Below, piece by piece: positions 1 to 5,617 of a stretch of DNA of 5,617 bases. The DNA comes from Chitinophagaceae bacterium (GTDB taxonomy: Bacteria; Bacteroidota; Bacteroidia; Chitinophagales; Chitinophagaceae). A program made the position numbers and the translations under genes. The notes under the pieces are model-generated. The model was given only the letters and a program-made list of their open reading frames with translations, had not been told where the DNA came from and did not search any database. The number at the start of each line of letters is the position of its first letter. The stretch's first letter is position 1. The stretch is taken from the NCBI GenBank assembly GCA_025963615.1, contig JAOQAL010000289.1, positions 1 through 5,617 of the forward strand. The letters are read 5' to 3'.

Positions 1-59
1 ATTAAAAAAAAGAAAAAAGTTGATGCCAGACCACGGGATTAGAAAACAGCAAGTCGAAT
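1..59. repeat. 59-bp direct repeat, left copy (possibly cut by window edge)
   Basis: This stretch is repeated at 173-231, exactly 172 bases downstream, with one mismatch (A at 33, C at 205). It opens with an A-rich run (eight A's, G, six A's) and ends in AAGTCGAAT. The match stops at base 60 against 232. The left boundary is unknown because the window begins here. Neither copy lies in a convincing gene. Short reading frames through it look like translated repeat. Confidence 0.9.
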
Positions 60-68
60 AAAATGCCC

Positions 69-107
69 CTTCCTAAATCCTTCCCCGAAGGGAAAGGACT
101 TGGGGAG
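69..107. repeat. Imperfect palindromic hairpin between the direct repeats
   Basis: The inner arms CCTTCCC (79-85) and GGGAAAGG (90-97) pair with one bulged A around a CGAA loop (86-89). Pairing continues outward through 69-78 and 98-107 with one mismatch and two G-T wobbles, giving a stem of about 17 pairs. The pattern of CCTAAATCC on one arm and GGACTTGG on the other resembles palindromic intergenic repeats I associate with Bacteroidota genomes. That family assignment is from memory. The short reading frame over it (63-248) looks spurious. Confidence 0.7.
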
Positions 108-135
108 ATGGGTTTGGATTTATTAGCCCCGTGCT

Positions 136-162
136 ATTGGTCCACTCGGGGTCTTGGCCAAT
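136..162. repeat. Second small inverted repeat in the spacer
   Basis: ATTGGTCCA (136-144) and TGGCCAAT (155-162) are complementary apart from one bulged T, with a 10-base loop. An overlapping alternative pairs CCCCG (127-131) with CGGGG (147-151). The two folds exclude each other. No tRNA or known riboswitch core is recognisable. This is probably part of the same non-coding repeat unit. Confidence 0.45.
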
Positions 163-172
163 CCATTGTAAC

Positions 173-231
173 ATTAAAAAAAAGAAAAAAGTTGATGCCA
201 GACCCCGGGATTAGAAAACAGCAAGTCGAAT
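173..231. repeat. 59-bp direct repeat, right copy
   Basis: This copy matches 1-59 at 58 of 59 positions. Together the copies flank a 113-base spacer (60-172). The A-rich start is at 176-190 and the end is AAGTCGAAT at 223-231. Just after it, TAGTTG (235-240) and CAACTA (242-247) form a 13-base dyad. The rest of 232-378 is the gmk leader, in which I see no further gene. Confidence 0.9.
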
Positions 232-378
232 GTGTAGTTGGCAACTAGATCATTCCCAAGCCGCAAAATGTGCCCTGTGCCTATTTGAAAAAGTAATGAC
301 GAATTTTGAACTTTATTATCCTTTCAGGGCCGGGCAACGAACGATCTGTTGTTTGCAATTTTCTTCCTTTCTTTGCCT

Positions 379-954
379 ATGCAAGCTCACTCTGGTAAAC
401 TAATCATTATTACGGCGCCTTCCGGTGCGGGCAAAACTTCGATTACGCGGCATTTGCTGAAGGTCTTTCCAGAGAAGCTGGACTTCTCTATTTCCGCCAC
501 TACGCGTATGCCGCGATCAAATGAGACCCATGGCGTGGATTATTATTTCCTTCCCATGGATGAATTCAAGCAAAAAATTCAGCATGATGAGTTTGTGGAA
601 TGGGAAATGGTATACGAAGGAAAATATTATGGCACACTGAAAAGTGAACTGCAACGAAGCTGGAAAAAGGGCAAAATACCCCTCCTGGATATTGATGTAA
701 AAGGTGCTATTCATGTGCAGCAGCAATTCCTCTCCTCTGCTTTATTGCTTTTTATTGAGCCCCCTTCTCTTGAAGAATTAAAGCATAGGCTTGAATCCCG
801 GGGAACTGAAACCCTGGAAAGCCTCCAGACAAGAATCAATAAGGCTTCCTATGAAATTTCCTTCAAAGACCAATTTGACAAATGTATTGTGAACGACCGG
901 CTGGAAAGAGCTAGCCTGGAGGCCGAAAATATCGTGCGGAAGTTCCTGGAGTAA
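379..954 (+). CDS. gmk: Guanylate kinase
   Basis: Gmk is the cytoplasmic enzyme that phosphorylates GMP (and dGMP) with ATP to give GDP, an essential step of purine nucleotide synthesis that feeds GTP and (p)ppGpp pools. Starting at the ATG at 379 the protein has 191 residues, a usual length for the family. The P-loop is at residues 13-21 (APSGAGKTS). The GMP-binding segment follows at about 37-57, with S37, the TTR triplet ending at R43, R46, E49, G52, and DYYF (54-57). EWE...YYGT (74-86), DIDVKGA (104-110), and a lid-like helix with R137, R141 and R152 are all typical. An in-frame TTG at 349 would add MFAIFFLSLP. I prefer 379 because the ATG sits directly before the conserved first strand and the extension is unlike the family. 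The in-frame stop at 307-309 limits any longer form. No clear Shine-Dalgarno is visible. Confidence 0.97.
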   Translation: MQAHSGKLIIITAPSGAGKTSITRHLLKVFPEKLDFSISATTRMPRSNETHGVDYYFLPMDEFKQKIQHDEFVEWEMVYEGKYYGTLKSELQRSWKKGKIPLLDIDVKGAIHVQQQFLSSALLLFIEPPSLEELKHRLESRGTETLESLQTRINKASYEISFKDQFDKCIVNDRLERASLEAENIVRKFLE

Positions 955-1010
955 AATAATACCGCCAGGAGCTTTTATCACTGTCAACAGAAGTTTATCT
1001 TTACCCTCTT

Positions 1011-2267
1011 ATGATTGACCTGAAAACAGTTATCTGGTTCATATTAACATTGGTGCTGATGGGCTTTTTTGCCGGCATCGAAATGGCATTTTACAGCGCC
1101 AACCGCCTGGCAATTGAATTAAAGAAAAAGCAAGGTGGTACTACCGGTCAGTTGCTGGGCGAGTTTACCGAATCTCCCGCACGTTTTTTAGGCACTACGC
1201 TTATCGGATTCAATATCTTCCTCGTATTTTTCGGATTACAGACCAGTCATGTGATGCGTCCGATCTGGGACATAGCACATGTTGGTTCCTACTTTATACG
1301 CCTGTTTGTTGAAATAATAATCTCTACATTTATTGTACTGGTCTTTGCAGAACTGATACCCCGCGCTATATTCCGGGCCCGGAGTAATATTTTTCTTGCC
1401 GGGATGGCCCGGGTGATTGATTTCTTTTACCAGATGTTTCACCCGCTGGCATTAGCTTTTATTAAACTGGCTGAGTGGTTACTTAAATATGTATTTAATG
1501 TCCGCGTGGATGAACAAAAAGAAGTGTTGGGCCGCGGGGATCTTGAGAACCTTTTCCAGCAATCAAAAAATGATCACGATGAAAATCATGAACTGAATAC
1601 AGAGCTTTTTGAAAATGCGCTTGAATTGCCTAAAATAAAAATCAGGCAATGTCTAGTGCCAAGAAAAGAAATTACCGGCATTGACATCCGTTCTTCCATT
1701 GATGATCTGAAAAATAAATTTATCGAAACGCATCTGAGCCGGCTGCTGATTTTTGACAATAATATTGACCATATCCAGGGCTATGTTCACCAGTTAGATC
1801 TTTTTAAAAATCCAGCCACTATTCAATCTATCCTTTTACCCATTCCGGCGGTACCAGAAAGCATGAGCGCTACGGACCTTATTAATAAGTTTACCCGCGA
1901 ACGAAAAAGCATTGCCTGGGTTGTAGATGAGTTCGGAGGTACTGCTGGTATCATCACGATGGAAGATTTACTGGAAGAAATTTTCGGTGAAATCCAGGAT
2001 GAATATGATACTGAAGAGTTTGTAGAAAAGCAGCTTTCTGACAACGAATATATTTTTTCAGGCCGCCTGGAAGTAGATTACCTGAACGAAAAATATAATT
2101 TTGAATTCCCCGTTAGTGAATCAGAAACACTTTCCGGTTACATTATCAACTATCATGAAACCATTCCACGTCAGAAAGAAAGGATTATTATCGACGACTA
2201 CGAATTTGATGTTCTCAGTGTAACGGATACACGGATTGAAATGGTGAAATTAAAAGTGTTGAAATAG
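1011..2267 (+). CDS. CorC/HlyC-family (CNNM-like) membrane protein with DUF21, CBS pair and CorC_HlyC domains
   Basis: This is a 418-residue inner-membrane protein with the complete architecture of the family often labelled 'hemolysin' and now linked to magnesium/cobalt efflux or resistance. The DUF21 region spans about 5-185. Hydrophobic segments lie near 7-28, 58-79 and 94-117, with a further amphipathic stretch near 128-152. E24, N68 and the ELIP segment (114-117) sit where polar, possibly cation-related residues occur in DUF21 domains. A cytoplasmic CBS pair follows at about 205-330. It contains IRQCLVPR (211-218), the usual start of CBS1, and VVDEFGGTAG...MEDLLEEIFGEI (about 304-327), a strong family signature. 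The C-terminal CorC_HlyC domain is at about 335-415. The gliding protein GldE belongs to the same superfamily, but I see nothing that specifically supports GldE. The gene starts 56 bases after gmk with no obvious terminator between, so co-transcription is possible. The transported ion is inferred from family knowledge. Confidence 0.95.
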   Translation: MIDLKTVIWFILTLVLMGFFAGIEMAFYSANRLAIELKKKQGGTTGQLLGEFTESPARFLGTTLIGFNIFLVFFGLQTSHVMRPIWDIAHVGSYFIRLFVEIIISTFIVLVFAELIPRAIFRARSNIFLAGMARVIDFFYQMFHPLALAFIKLAEWLLKYVFNVRVDEQKEVLGRGDLENLFQQSKNDHDENHELNTELFENALELPKIKIRQCLVPRKEITGIDIRSSIDDLKNKFIETHLSRLLIFDNNIDHIQGYVHQLDLFKNPATIQSILLPIPAVPESMSATDLINKFTRERKSIAWVVDEFGGTAGIITMEDLLEEIFGEIQDEYDTEEFVEKQLSDNEYIFSGRLEVDYLNEKYNFEFPVSESETLSGYIINYHETIPRQKERIIIDDYEFDVLSVTDTRIEMVKLKVLK

Positions 2268-2349
2268 TAATCTTCGGCTTGTTAAAACATTTTTATCCCT
2301 GAAATAATGCATTCATCAAACTCCTTAACTTACCTGGAACCTTTTAGTG

Positions 2350-2411
2350 TATATTTATTTTTATCTGAAAAAATTTTATGAATGAAGCCATGCATCCGAT
2401 AAATCCATTTG
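2350..2411 (+). promoter_or_regulatory. Candidate promoter region of the metalloprotease gene
   Basis: The 169-base gap between the CorC gene and the protease is very A/T-rich, as expected for a leader with its own promoter. Two 7-of-8 matches to the Bacteroidota -7 element TAnnTTTG are present: TATATTTA (2350-2357) and TCCATTTG (2404-2411). Neither has a convincing -33 TTTG at the usual spacing, so this is only a pointer. The last 20 bases before the ATG at 2437 are A-rich (AATAAAAGACAAACAA) and lack a Shine-Dalgarno, which is common for translation starts in this phylum. I see no small gene in the gap. Confidence 0.2.
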
Positions 2412-2436
2412 GCTTAAAACAATAAAAGACAAACAA

Positions 2437-5016
2437 ATGAAAAATAGTGCTCTGTTAGTTTTGGTTTGTGTAATCCTGTTTGCCGATACCTTGCCTGCGC
2501 AGGATAAAAAAGGATCAGTATCTTTTATTCATACTCAGGATTCATCGAAGCAAAAAAAGCCCACGGTTGGCATCGCCGATAAAATAAAAAGCAGTAAAAA
2601 AACGGACGGTTTATTTATTCTCTACCAGGATACGGCATCCGGCAGTCTGCAACTTTATATAAAAAAAGATCAGTTAGGGAAAGAGTTTATTTACCAGAGT
2701 TTTTCGTTGAGTGGCCCTGTATCTCTTTTCCTGAACCAGAGCATGCACCGTATGAATTTTGTATTTAAAATTTCAAAGTCATTCGATAAATTGGAATTTA
2801 CAAGGGTCAATACGTCTTTTTATTATGATCCCGCTAATCCTGTGAGTAAAACGAAAGATGTAGATAAAGCTGAAGCTGTTTTTTATTCAGATAAAGTAAG
2901 CGCGGAAGATTCTACAGGATATCTTATCCCTGCGGACCCGTTATTCATCAGCGAAAAAATGGACCCTGTTAAACCTTCGACGATTCCCAGCTTTTTTACA
3001 TTACCGACCTTTAGTTTAGGTATGTTGAACGCCACTAAATCAAAATATTTCCAGGTTCGTTCGTTTCCAAAAAATACGGATATCCTGGTCGATATGGCTT
3101 ACGATAATCCCTCGGCTGTTATCGGCGGACCTGACATTACTGATCCCCGTTATGTCCGTGTTCGTGTACAACACTCTTTTATCGAGATGCCCAATAATGA
3201 TTTTATTTCCCGCCGGGATGATGCCAGAGTAGGCTATTTCACACAACTCACCACCGATCAAACGAGTATCAGCCCGGTACCTTACAAAGACAAAATCAAC
3301 CATTGGTATTTGAAGAAAAAAGACTCCGCGGCAGCCCTGAGTGAACCTGAAGAGCCCATTGTGTTCTGGATTGAAAATACAACGCCGCTGGAATACCGCC
3401 AGACCATTCTGGAAGCAGGTCTTAAATGGAATGAAGCGTTTGAAAAAGCGGGTTTTAGAAATGCTATTCAAATGAAGATAATGCCTGATAGCGCCACCTG
3501 GGATCCTTCTGATATCCGGTATAATGTGATACGCTGGGTGGCTTCGGCGCAACCTTCGTATGGCGCTATCGGACCCAGTTTTGTTAATCCCAAAACCGGG
3601 CAGATACTCGGCGCCGATATTACGATTGAATGGGCGAGTGGTTCCTATATTCCCATAATTGATGAATTGTATAACGGTTCCGCTGCTGTGAAAAATAAAT
3701 TTCCCCTGCCCGCTGCTGCCGGCGATAATGATCATTATGCCACCTGCACCATTGCGCAGGAGCTAAAAGCCCAATATGTTTCCGGGCTCACGGCCCTGGA
3801 AACATCCGATGCAAGCCCAGAAGAACTAAAGGAAATGCATAAGCAATATCTGACCTATCTGATTATGCATGAAATGGGGCATACGCTGGGATTGAACCAC
3901 AACATGAAATCGAGCCAGATGCTTTCGCCTGCAGAAATAAATAACAAAGAAATTACCCAAAAAACAGGAATGCTCGGTTCGGTGATGGATTATCCGGCTA
4001 TCAATATAGCGCTGGATAAAAGTAAACAGGGAGATTATTACACCACCAAGGCGGGGCCTTATGATTTATGGGCTATCGAATATGGTTATACTCCTTTCAG
4101 CGAAGCTGAGGAAGCGGCGGGCTTGAAAAAAATCCTTTCCAGGAGTAATGATCCCAAATTAGCTTTTGGTAATGATGCCGATGATATGCGTTCACCCGGA
4201 AAGGGAATGGATCCCAGAGTGAATGTTTTTGATCTGACCAATGACGCTATTTCCTATGCAGAAGACCGGTTTAAGCTGATCAATATTTTGATGGGCAAGC
4301 TGAAAGGGAAATACGTGAAGGAAGGAAACTCCTATGCGCAATTAAGGTCAAGATATGGTTACCTGAATGCCCAGCGTTCGCAAATGATCGCTGTCGTTAG
4401 CCGCTATATCGGTGGCGTATATATTGACAGAAGTTACCCTGAACAGGCTCCTTCGGATAAACCTTATACTCCGGTGCCTTTGGCAACACAAAAAAAGGCG
4501 ATGACTTTATTGATTAAATATGTTTTTGCTCCGGGTGCCTTTGATTCGGATTCGCCGTTATTTCCTTACCTGCAACTACAGCGCCGTGGTTTCAATCAGA
4601 ATTTTTCCGGTGATGATTATAAGATTACCACGCTTGTTTTAAATAACCAAATGGCCGCTATTTCCCATATACTCAGCGCTGCCACGTTGCAACGGCTTAC
4701 CAACAGCCGGCTTTATGGCAATCAATACAGTGCTGCAGATGTATTGAATGACCTGGTCAAGGGAATTTTTGAAGCGGATCTCCACGGCAATGTGAATGTT
4801 TACCGCCAGTATTTACAAACTACGTTTGTTGAAGCAGCCGCCAGTATCATGGATCCTAAATTCCCTGGCTATGATGATATTGCCAAGGCAGCGGCTTTGT
4901 ATACGTTAAAAAAACTAAAACCGCAGTTGACTACTGCTGTTTCAACCAATGAAGAAACCAAAGCGCACCGGGCTAATCTTCTTTTCCTGATTAACAATGC
5001 TTTGGAAAACAAATAA
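2437..5016 (+). CDS. Secreted zinc-dependent metalloprotease, DUF5118/DUF5117/DUF4953 type
   Basis: This is an 859-residue exported protein, full length for its family. The N-terminus is a classic signal peptide: K2, a hydrophobic core at about 5-16, and a likely signal peptidase I cut after LPA (A21), leaving Q22. C11 is not in a proper lipobox. A DUF5118-like segment is at about 45-90 (GLFILYQDT...LGKEFIYQSFS), then a DUF5117-like region to about 280. The catalytic domain carries HEMGHTLGLNH (478-488). H478, H482 and H488 are the expected zinc ligands, E479 the general base, and M517 in SVMDYP is a plausible Met-turn 29 residues after the third histidine, as in metzincins. GPYDLWAIEYGY (540-551) is a DUF4953-family hallmark. 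No type IX sorting domain is visible at the C-terminus (ending NNALENK), so the protein is probably periplasmic or loosely surface-associated. The substrate is unknown. All key residues are present, so activity is expected. It stands 169 bases after the CorC gene. Confidence 0.95.
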   Translation: MKNSALLVLVCVILFADTLPAQDKKGSVSFIHTQDSSKQKKPTVGIADKIKSSKKTDGLFILYQDTASGSLQLYIKKDQLGKEFIYQSFSLSGPVSLFLNQSMHRMNFVFKISKSFDKLEFTRVNTSFYYDPANPVSKTKDVDKAEAVFYSDKVSAEDSTGYLIPADPLFISEKMDPVKPSTIPSFFTLPTFSLGMLNATKSKYFQVRSFPKNTDILVDMAYDNPSAVIGGPDITDPRYVRVRVQHSFIEMPNNDFISRRDDARVGYFTQLTTDQTSISPVPYKDKINHWYLKKKDSAAALSEPEEPIVFWIENTTPLEYRQTILEAGLKWNEAFEKAGFRNAIQMKIMPDSATWDPSDIRYNVIRWVASAQPSYGAIGPSFVNPKTGQILGADITIEWASGSYIPIIDELYNGSAAVKNKFPLPAAAGDNDHYATCTIAQELKAQYVSGLTALETSDASPEELKEMHKQYLTYLIMHEMGHTLGLNHNMKSSQMLSPAEINNKEITQKTGMLGSVMDYPAINIALDKSKQGDYYTTKAGPYDLWAIEYGYTPFSEAEEAAGLKKILSRSNDPKLAFGNDADDMRSPGKGMDPRVNVFDLTNDAISYAEDRFKLINILMGKLKGKYVKEGNSYAQLRSRYGYLNAQRSQMIAVVSRYIGGVYIDRSYPEQAPSDKPYTPVPLATQKKAMTLLIKYVFAPGAFDSDSPLFPYLQLQRRGFNQNFSGDDYKITTLVLNNQMAAISHILSAATLQRLTNSRLYGNQYSAADVLNDLVKGIFEADLHGNVNVYRQYLQTTFVEAAASIMDPKFPGYDDIAKAAALYTLKKLKPQLTTAVSTNEETKAHRANLLFLINNALENK

Positions 5017-5214
5017 TTCCGGGGTCTCAGTTTGTTCCGTTCCAGCGCATTGGCGTCAAGGTAAGAGCTTTTCACATGGGCATAAAAGCAAGCTGGGCAA
5101 AGATTTAAAAGGAAAATTGGCTTTTAAAACAAACCGAATATCAATATGATCACCATTCATTTTTATATCCTCGTTGAGCTTTTGGATATCAAATGAGCTT
5201 TTGGTTGCTTTTCC

Positions 5215-5233
5215 TTTCTTTTTGTTTGGCCAA
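5215..5233. repeat. Degenerate copy of the TTTCTTTTTG...GGCCAA repeat
   Basis: TTTCTTTTTGTTTGGCCAA here matches 5269-5287 at 18 of 19 positions, 54 bases apart. The right arm that would complete a hairpin (CAAAAAGAAA) is missing and CAAGGCAAC stands in its place, so this looks like a decayed or half copy of the element at 5269-5294. Confidence 0.7.
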
Positions 5234-5268
5234 GGCAACTTCCTTAATTATCAGCAATTTCTTTCTCT

Positions 5269-5294
5269 TTTCTTTTTGTGTGGCCAAAAAGAAA
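5269..5294. repeat. Perfect 10-bp inverted repeat
   Basis: TTTCTTTTTG (5269-5278) and CAAAAAGAAA (5285-5294) are exact reverse complements with a TGTGGC loop. Neither strand has a T-run directly after the stem, so a simple intrinsic terminator is unlikely. It resembles widespread non-coding repeats of Bacteroidota that give spurious small proteins when translated. That resemblance is from memory. Confidence 0.75.
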
Positions 5295-5305
5295 CAAAAA
5301 GGCCC

Positions 5306-5334
5306 CCCGAAAACGATAACAGCACGTTTTCGGG
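5306..5334. repeat. Perfect 10-bp inverted repeat with 9-base loop
   Basis: CCCGAAAACG (5306-5315) and CGTTTTCGGG (5325-5334) are exact reverse complements around ATAACAGCA. On the minus strand the stem is followed, after a few G/C bases, by TTTTTG, so weak minus-strand termination is conceivable. It lies 11 bases from the preceding inverted repeat and may belong to the same repeat unit. Confidence 0.75.
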
Positions 5335-5512
5335 CTGGTTCCCTGATGGAGCTTCTGTGCTACTGTGATCTCAGCAGAGTATCGCTGCTCCCTTGATTTT
5401 CTCAGAATAGAATTAAGTAAGCAAAATTATTGTTAGTAATTCTTCTGTAGCCCAATAATCTTCAACGGTCTTTTACGTGGTCGTCTGCATATTGAATTAT
5501 ATTTCTTTCTCT

Positions 5513-5538
5513 TACTTTTTTTTGTGGAAAAAAAAGTA
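5513..5538. repeat. Perfect 11-bp A/T inverted repeat
   Basis: TACTTTTTTTT (5513-5523) and AAAAAAAAGTA (5528-5538) are exact reverse complements around GTGG. The layout of a pyrimidine-rich lead, T-run, GTG-containing loop and A-run repeats that of 5269-5294 with different arms. The stem has only one G-C pair type and no T-run after it, so it is not a typical terminator. Confidence 0.75.
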
Positions 5539-5539
5539 G

Positions 5540-5557
5540 TCCCGATAGTCACCGGGA
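5540..5557. repeat. TCCCGAT-type hairpin, imperfect copy
   Basis: TCCCGAT (5540-5546) pairs with ACCGGGA (5551-5557) with one A-C mismatch around an AGTC loop. The left arm GTCCCGAT (5539-5546) recurs exactly at 5573-5580. I associate the arms TCCCGAT/ATCGGGA with short palindromes common in Bacteroidota intergenic DNA. Confidence 0.65.
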
Positions 5558-5565
5558 TCTGCGAC

Positions 5566-5591
5566 AAAAAAAGTCCCGATGGCTATCGGGA
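5566..5591 (-). terminator. Candidate minus-strand intrinsic terminator (TCCCGAT hairpin)
   Basis: TCCCGAT (5574-5580) and ATCGGGA (5585-5591) form a perfect 7-bp stem with a GGCT loop. Read on the minus strand, the stem is followed by C and then seven T's (complement of 5566-5572), the form of a Rho-independent terminator. This would suit a minus-strand gene ending beyond the right edge, converging on the protease gene. It is also the second copy of a repeat family, so the T-run may be incidental. Confidence 0.4.
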
Positions 5592-5596
5592 AAAAC

Positions 5597-5613
5597 CCTG
5601 CCGGCCGGACAGG
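5597..5613. repeat. CCTG...CAGG G/C-rich palindrome at the right edge
   Basis: CCTG (5597-5600) pairs with CAGG (5610-5613) around a CCGGCCGG core, with one unpaired A at 5609. The G/C-rich sequence contrasts with the A/T-rich DNA before it. The window ends four bases later, so the full extent of the element cannot be seen. Confidence 0.5.
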
Positions 5614-5617
5614 CGGG

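Larger units (their letters stand above)
5017..5617. other. Gene-free, repeat-rich intergenic region
   Basis: I find no convincing gene in these 601 bases. The first part (5017-5205) is A/T-rich and structurally plain, apart from an 11-base direct repeat, TGAGCTTTTGG, at 5175-5185 and 5194-5204. From about 5215 to the right edge it is a series of short direct and inverted repeats, listed separately. The stretch 5335-5512 contains nothing I can name. No good plus-strand intrinsic terminator follows the protease stop codon. Confidence 0.7.

Noticed and set aside
63..248. Plus-strand reading frame of 61 codons
   Set aside because: It runs through the palindromic hairpin and into the right direct-repeat copy. 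The amino-acid pattern is that of translated repeat, with no domain and no translation signals.
301..308. Possible gmk promoter element GAATTTTG (7 of 8 to TAnnTTTG)
   Set aside because: The nearest TTTG (284-287) is only 13 bases upstream instead of about 19-21, so the pair does not fit the known spacing.
1..378. CRISPR array, tRNA or riboswitch
   Set aside because: Only two repeat copies with a 113-base spacer are present, which is unlike CRISPR spacing. No cloverleaf or known riboswitch core is recognisable.
2252..2295. Possible terminator after the CorC gene (AAAAGTGTT with AACATTTTT)
   Set aside because: The stem is almost all A-T with one wobble and a loop of over 20 bases, too weak to call.
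2310..2384. Inverted pair CATTCAT / ATGAATG in the protease leader
   Set aside because: Seven bases separated by 61 in A/T-rich DNA is expected by chance.
3040..3735. 231-codon minus-strand reading frame inside the metalloprotease gene
   Set aside because: It lies wholly opposite a well-supported coding region and shows no recognisable motif or domain order. Its length is explained by the codon pattern of the sense gene.
5056..5238. 60-codon minus-strand reading frame (MPWPNKKKGK start)
   Set aside because: Its start lies in the repeat copy at 5215-5233 and no family is recognisable. A decayed gene fragment cannot be excluded but is not supported.
5174..5396. Two overlapping plus-strand frames of 64 and 67 codons
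   Set aside because: Both translate through the inverted repeats at 5269-5334 and are typical of spurious small proteins called over intergenic repeats.

Overview
The window looks like chromosomal DNA from a member of the Bacteroidota, most likely Chitinophagaceae or a related order. Three things point there: the DUF5118/DUF5117-type secreted zinc metalloprotease, which is mainly a Bacteroidota family; A/T-rich leaders without clear Shine-Dalgarno sites; and the short palindromic intergenic repeats (arms such as TCCCGAT/ATCGGGA and a CCTAAATCC.../GGACTTGG hairpin) that resemble those common in such genomes. The lineage is an inference from these features.

Layout: 1-378 is non-coding and repeat-rich. 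A 59-bp direct repeat (1-59 and 173-231, one mismatch) flanks a 113-bp spacer that contains two imperfect hairpins. Three plus-strand genes follow: guanylate kinase gmk (379-954), a DUF21/CBS/CorC-type membrane protein (1011-2267), and a large secreted HEXXHXXGXXH metalloprotease (2437-5016). The last 601 bases (5017-5617) have no convincing gene. From about 5215 on they hold a dense series of short inverted repeats, and one of these could be a terminator for a minus-strand gene beyond the right edge.

The genes do not form an obvious pathway. Gmk is a cytoplasmic nucleotide kinase (GMP to GDP). The CorC-type protein sits in the inner membrane and is probably involved in divalent cation transport or resistance. 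The metalloprotease is exported and its substrate is unknown. gmk and the CorC gene are 56 bp apart and may share a transcript. The protease has a 169-bp A/T-rich leader and is probably transcribed separately.

I do not see a new defence, mobile or RNA system. The least explained parts are the two repeat clusters that bracket the three genes.
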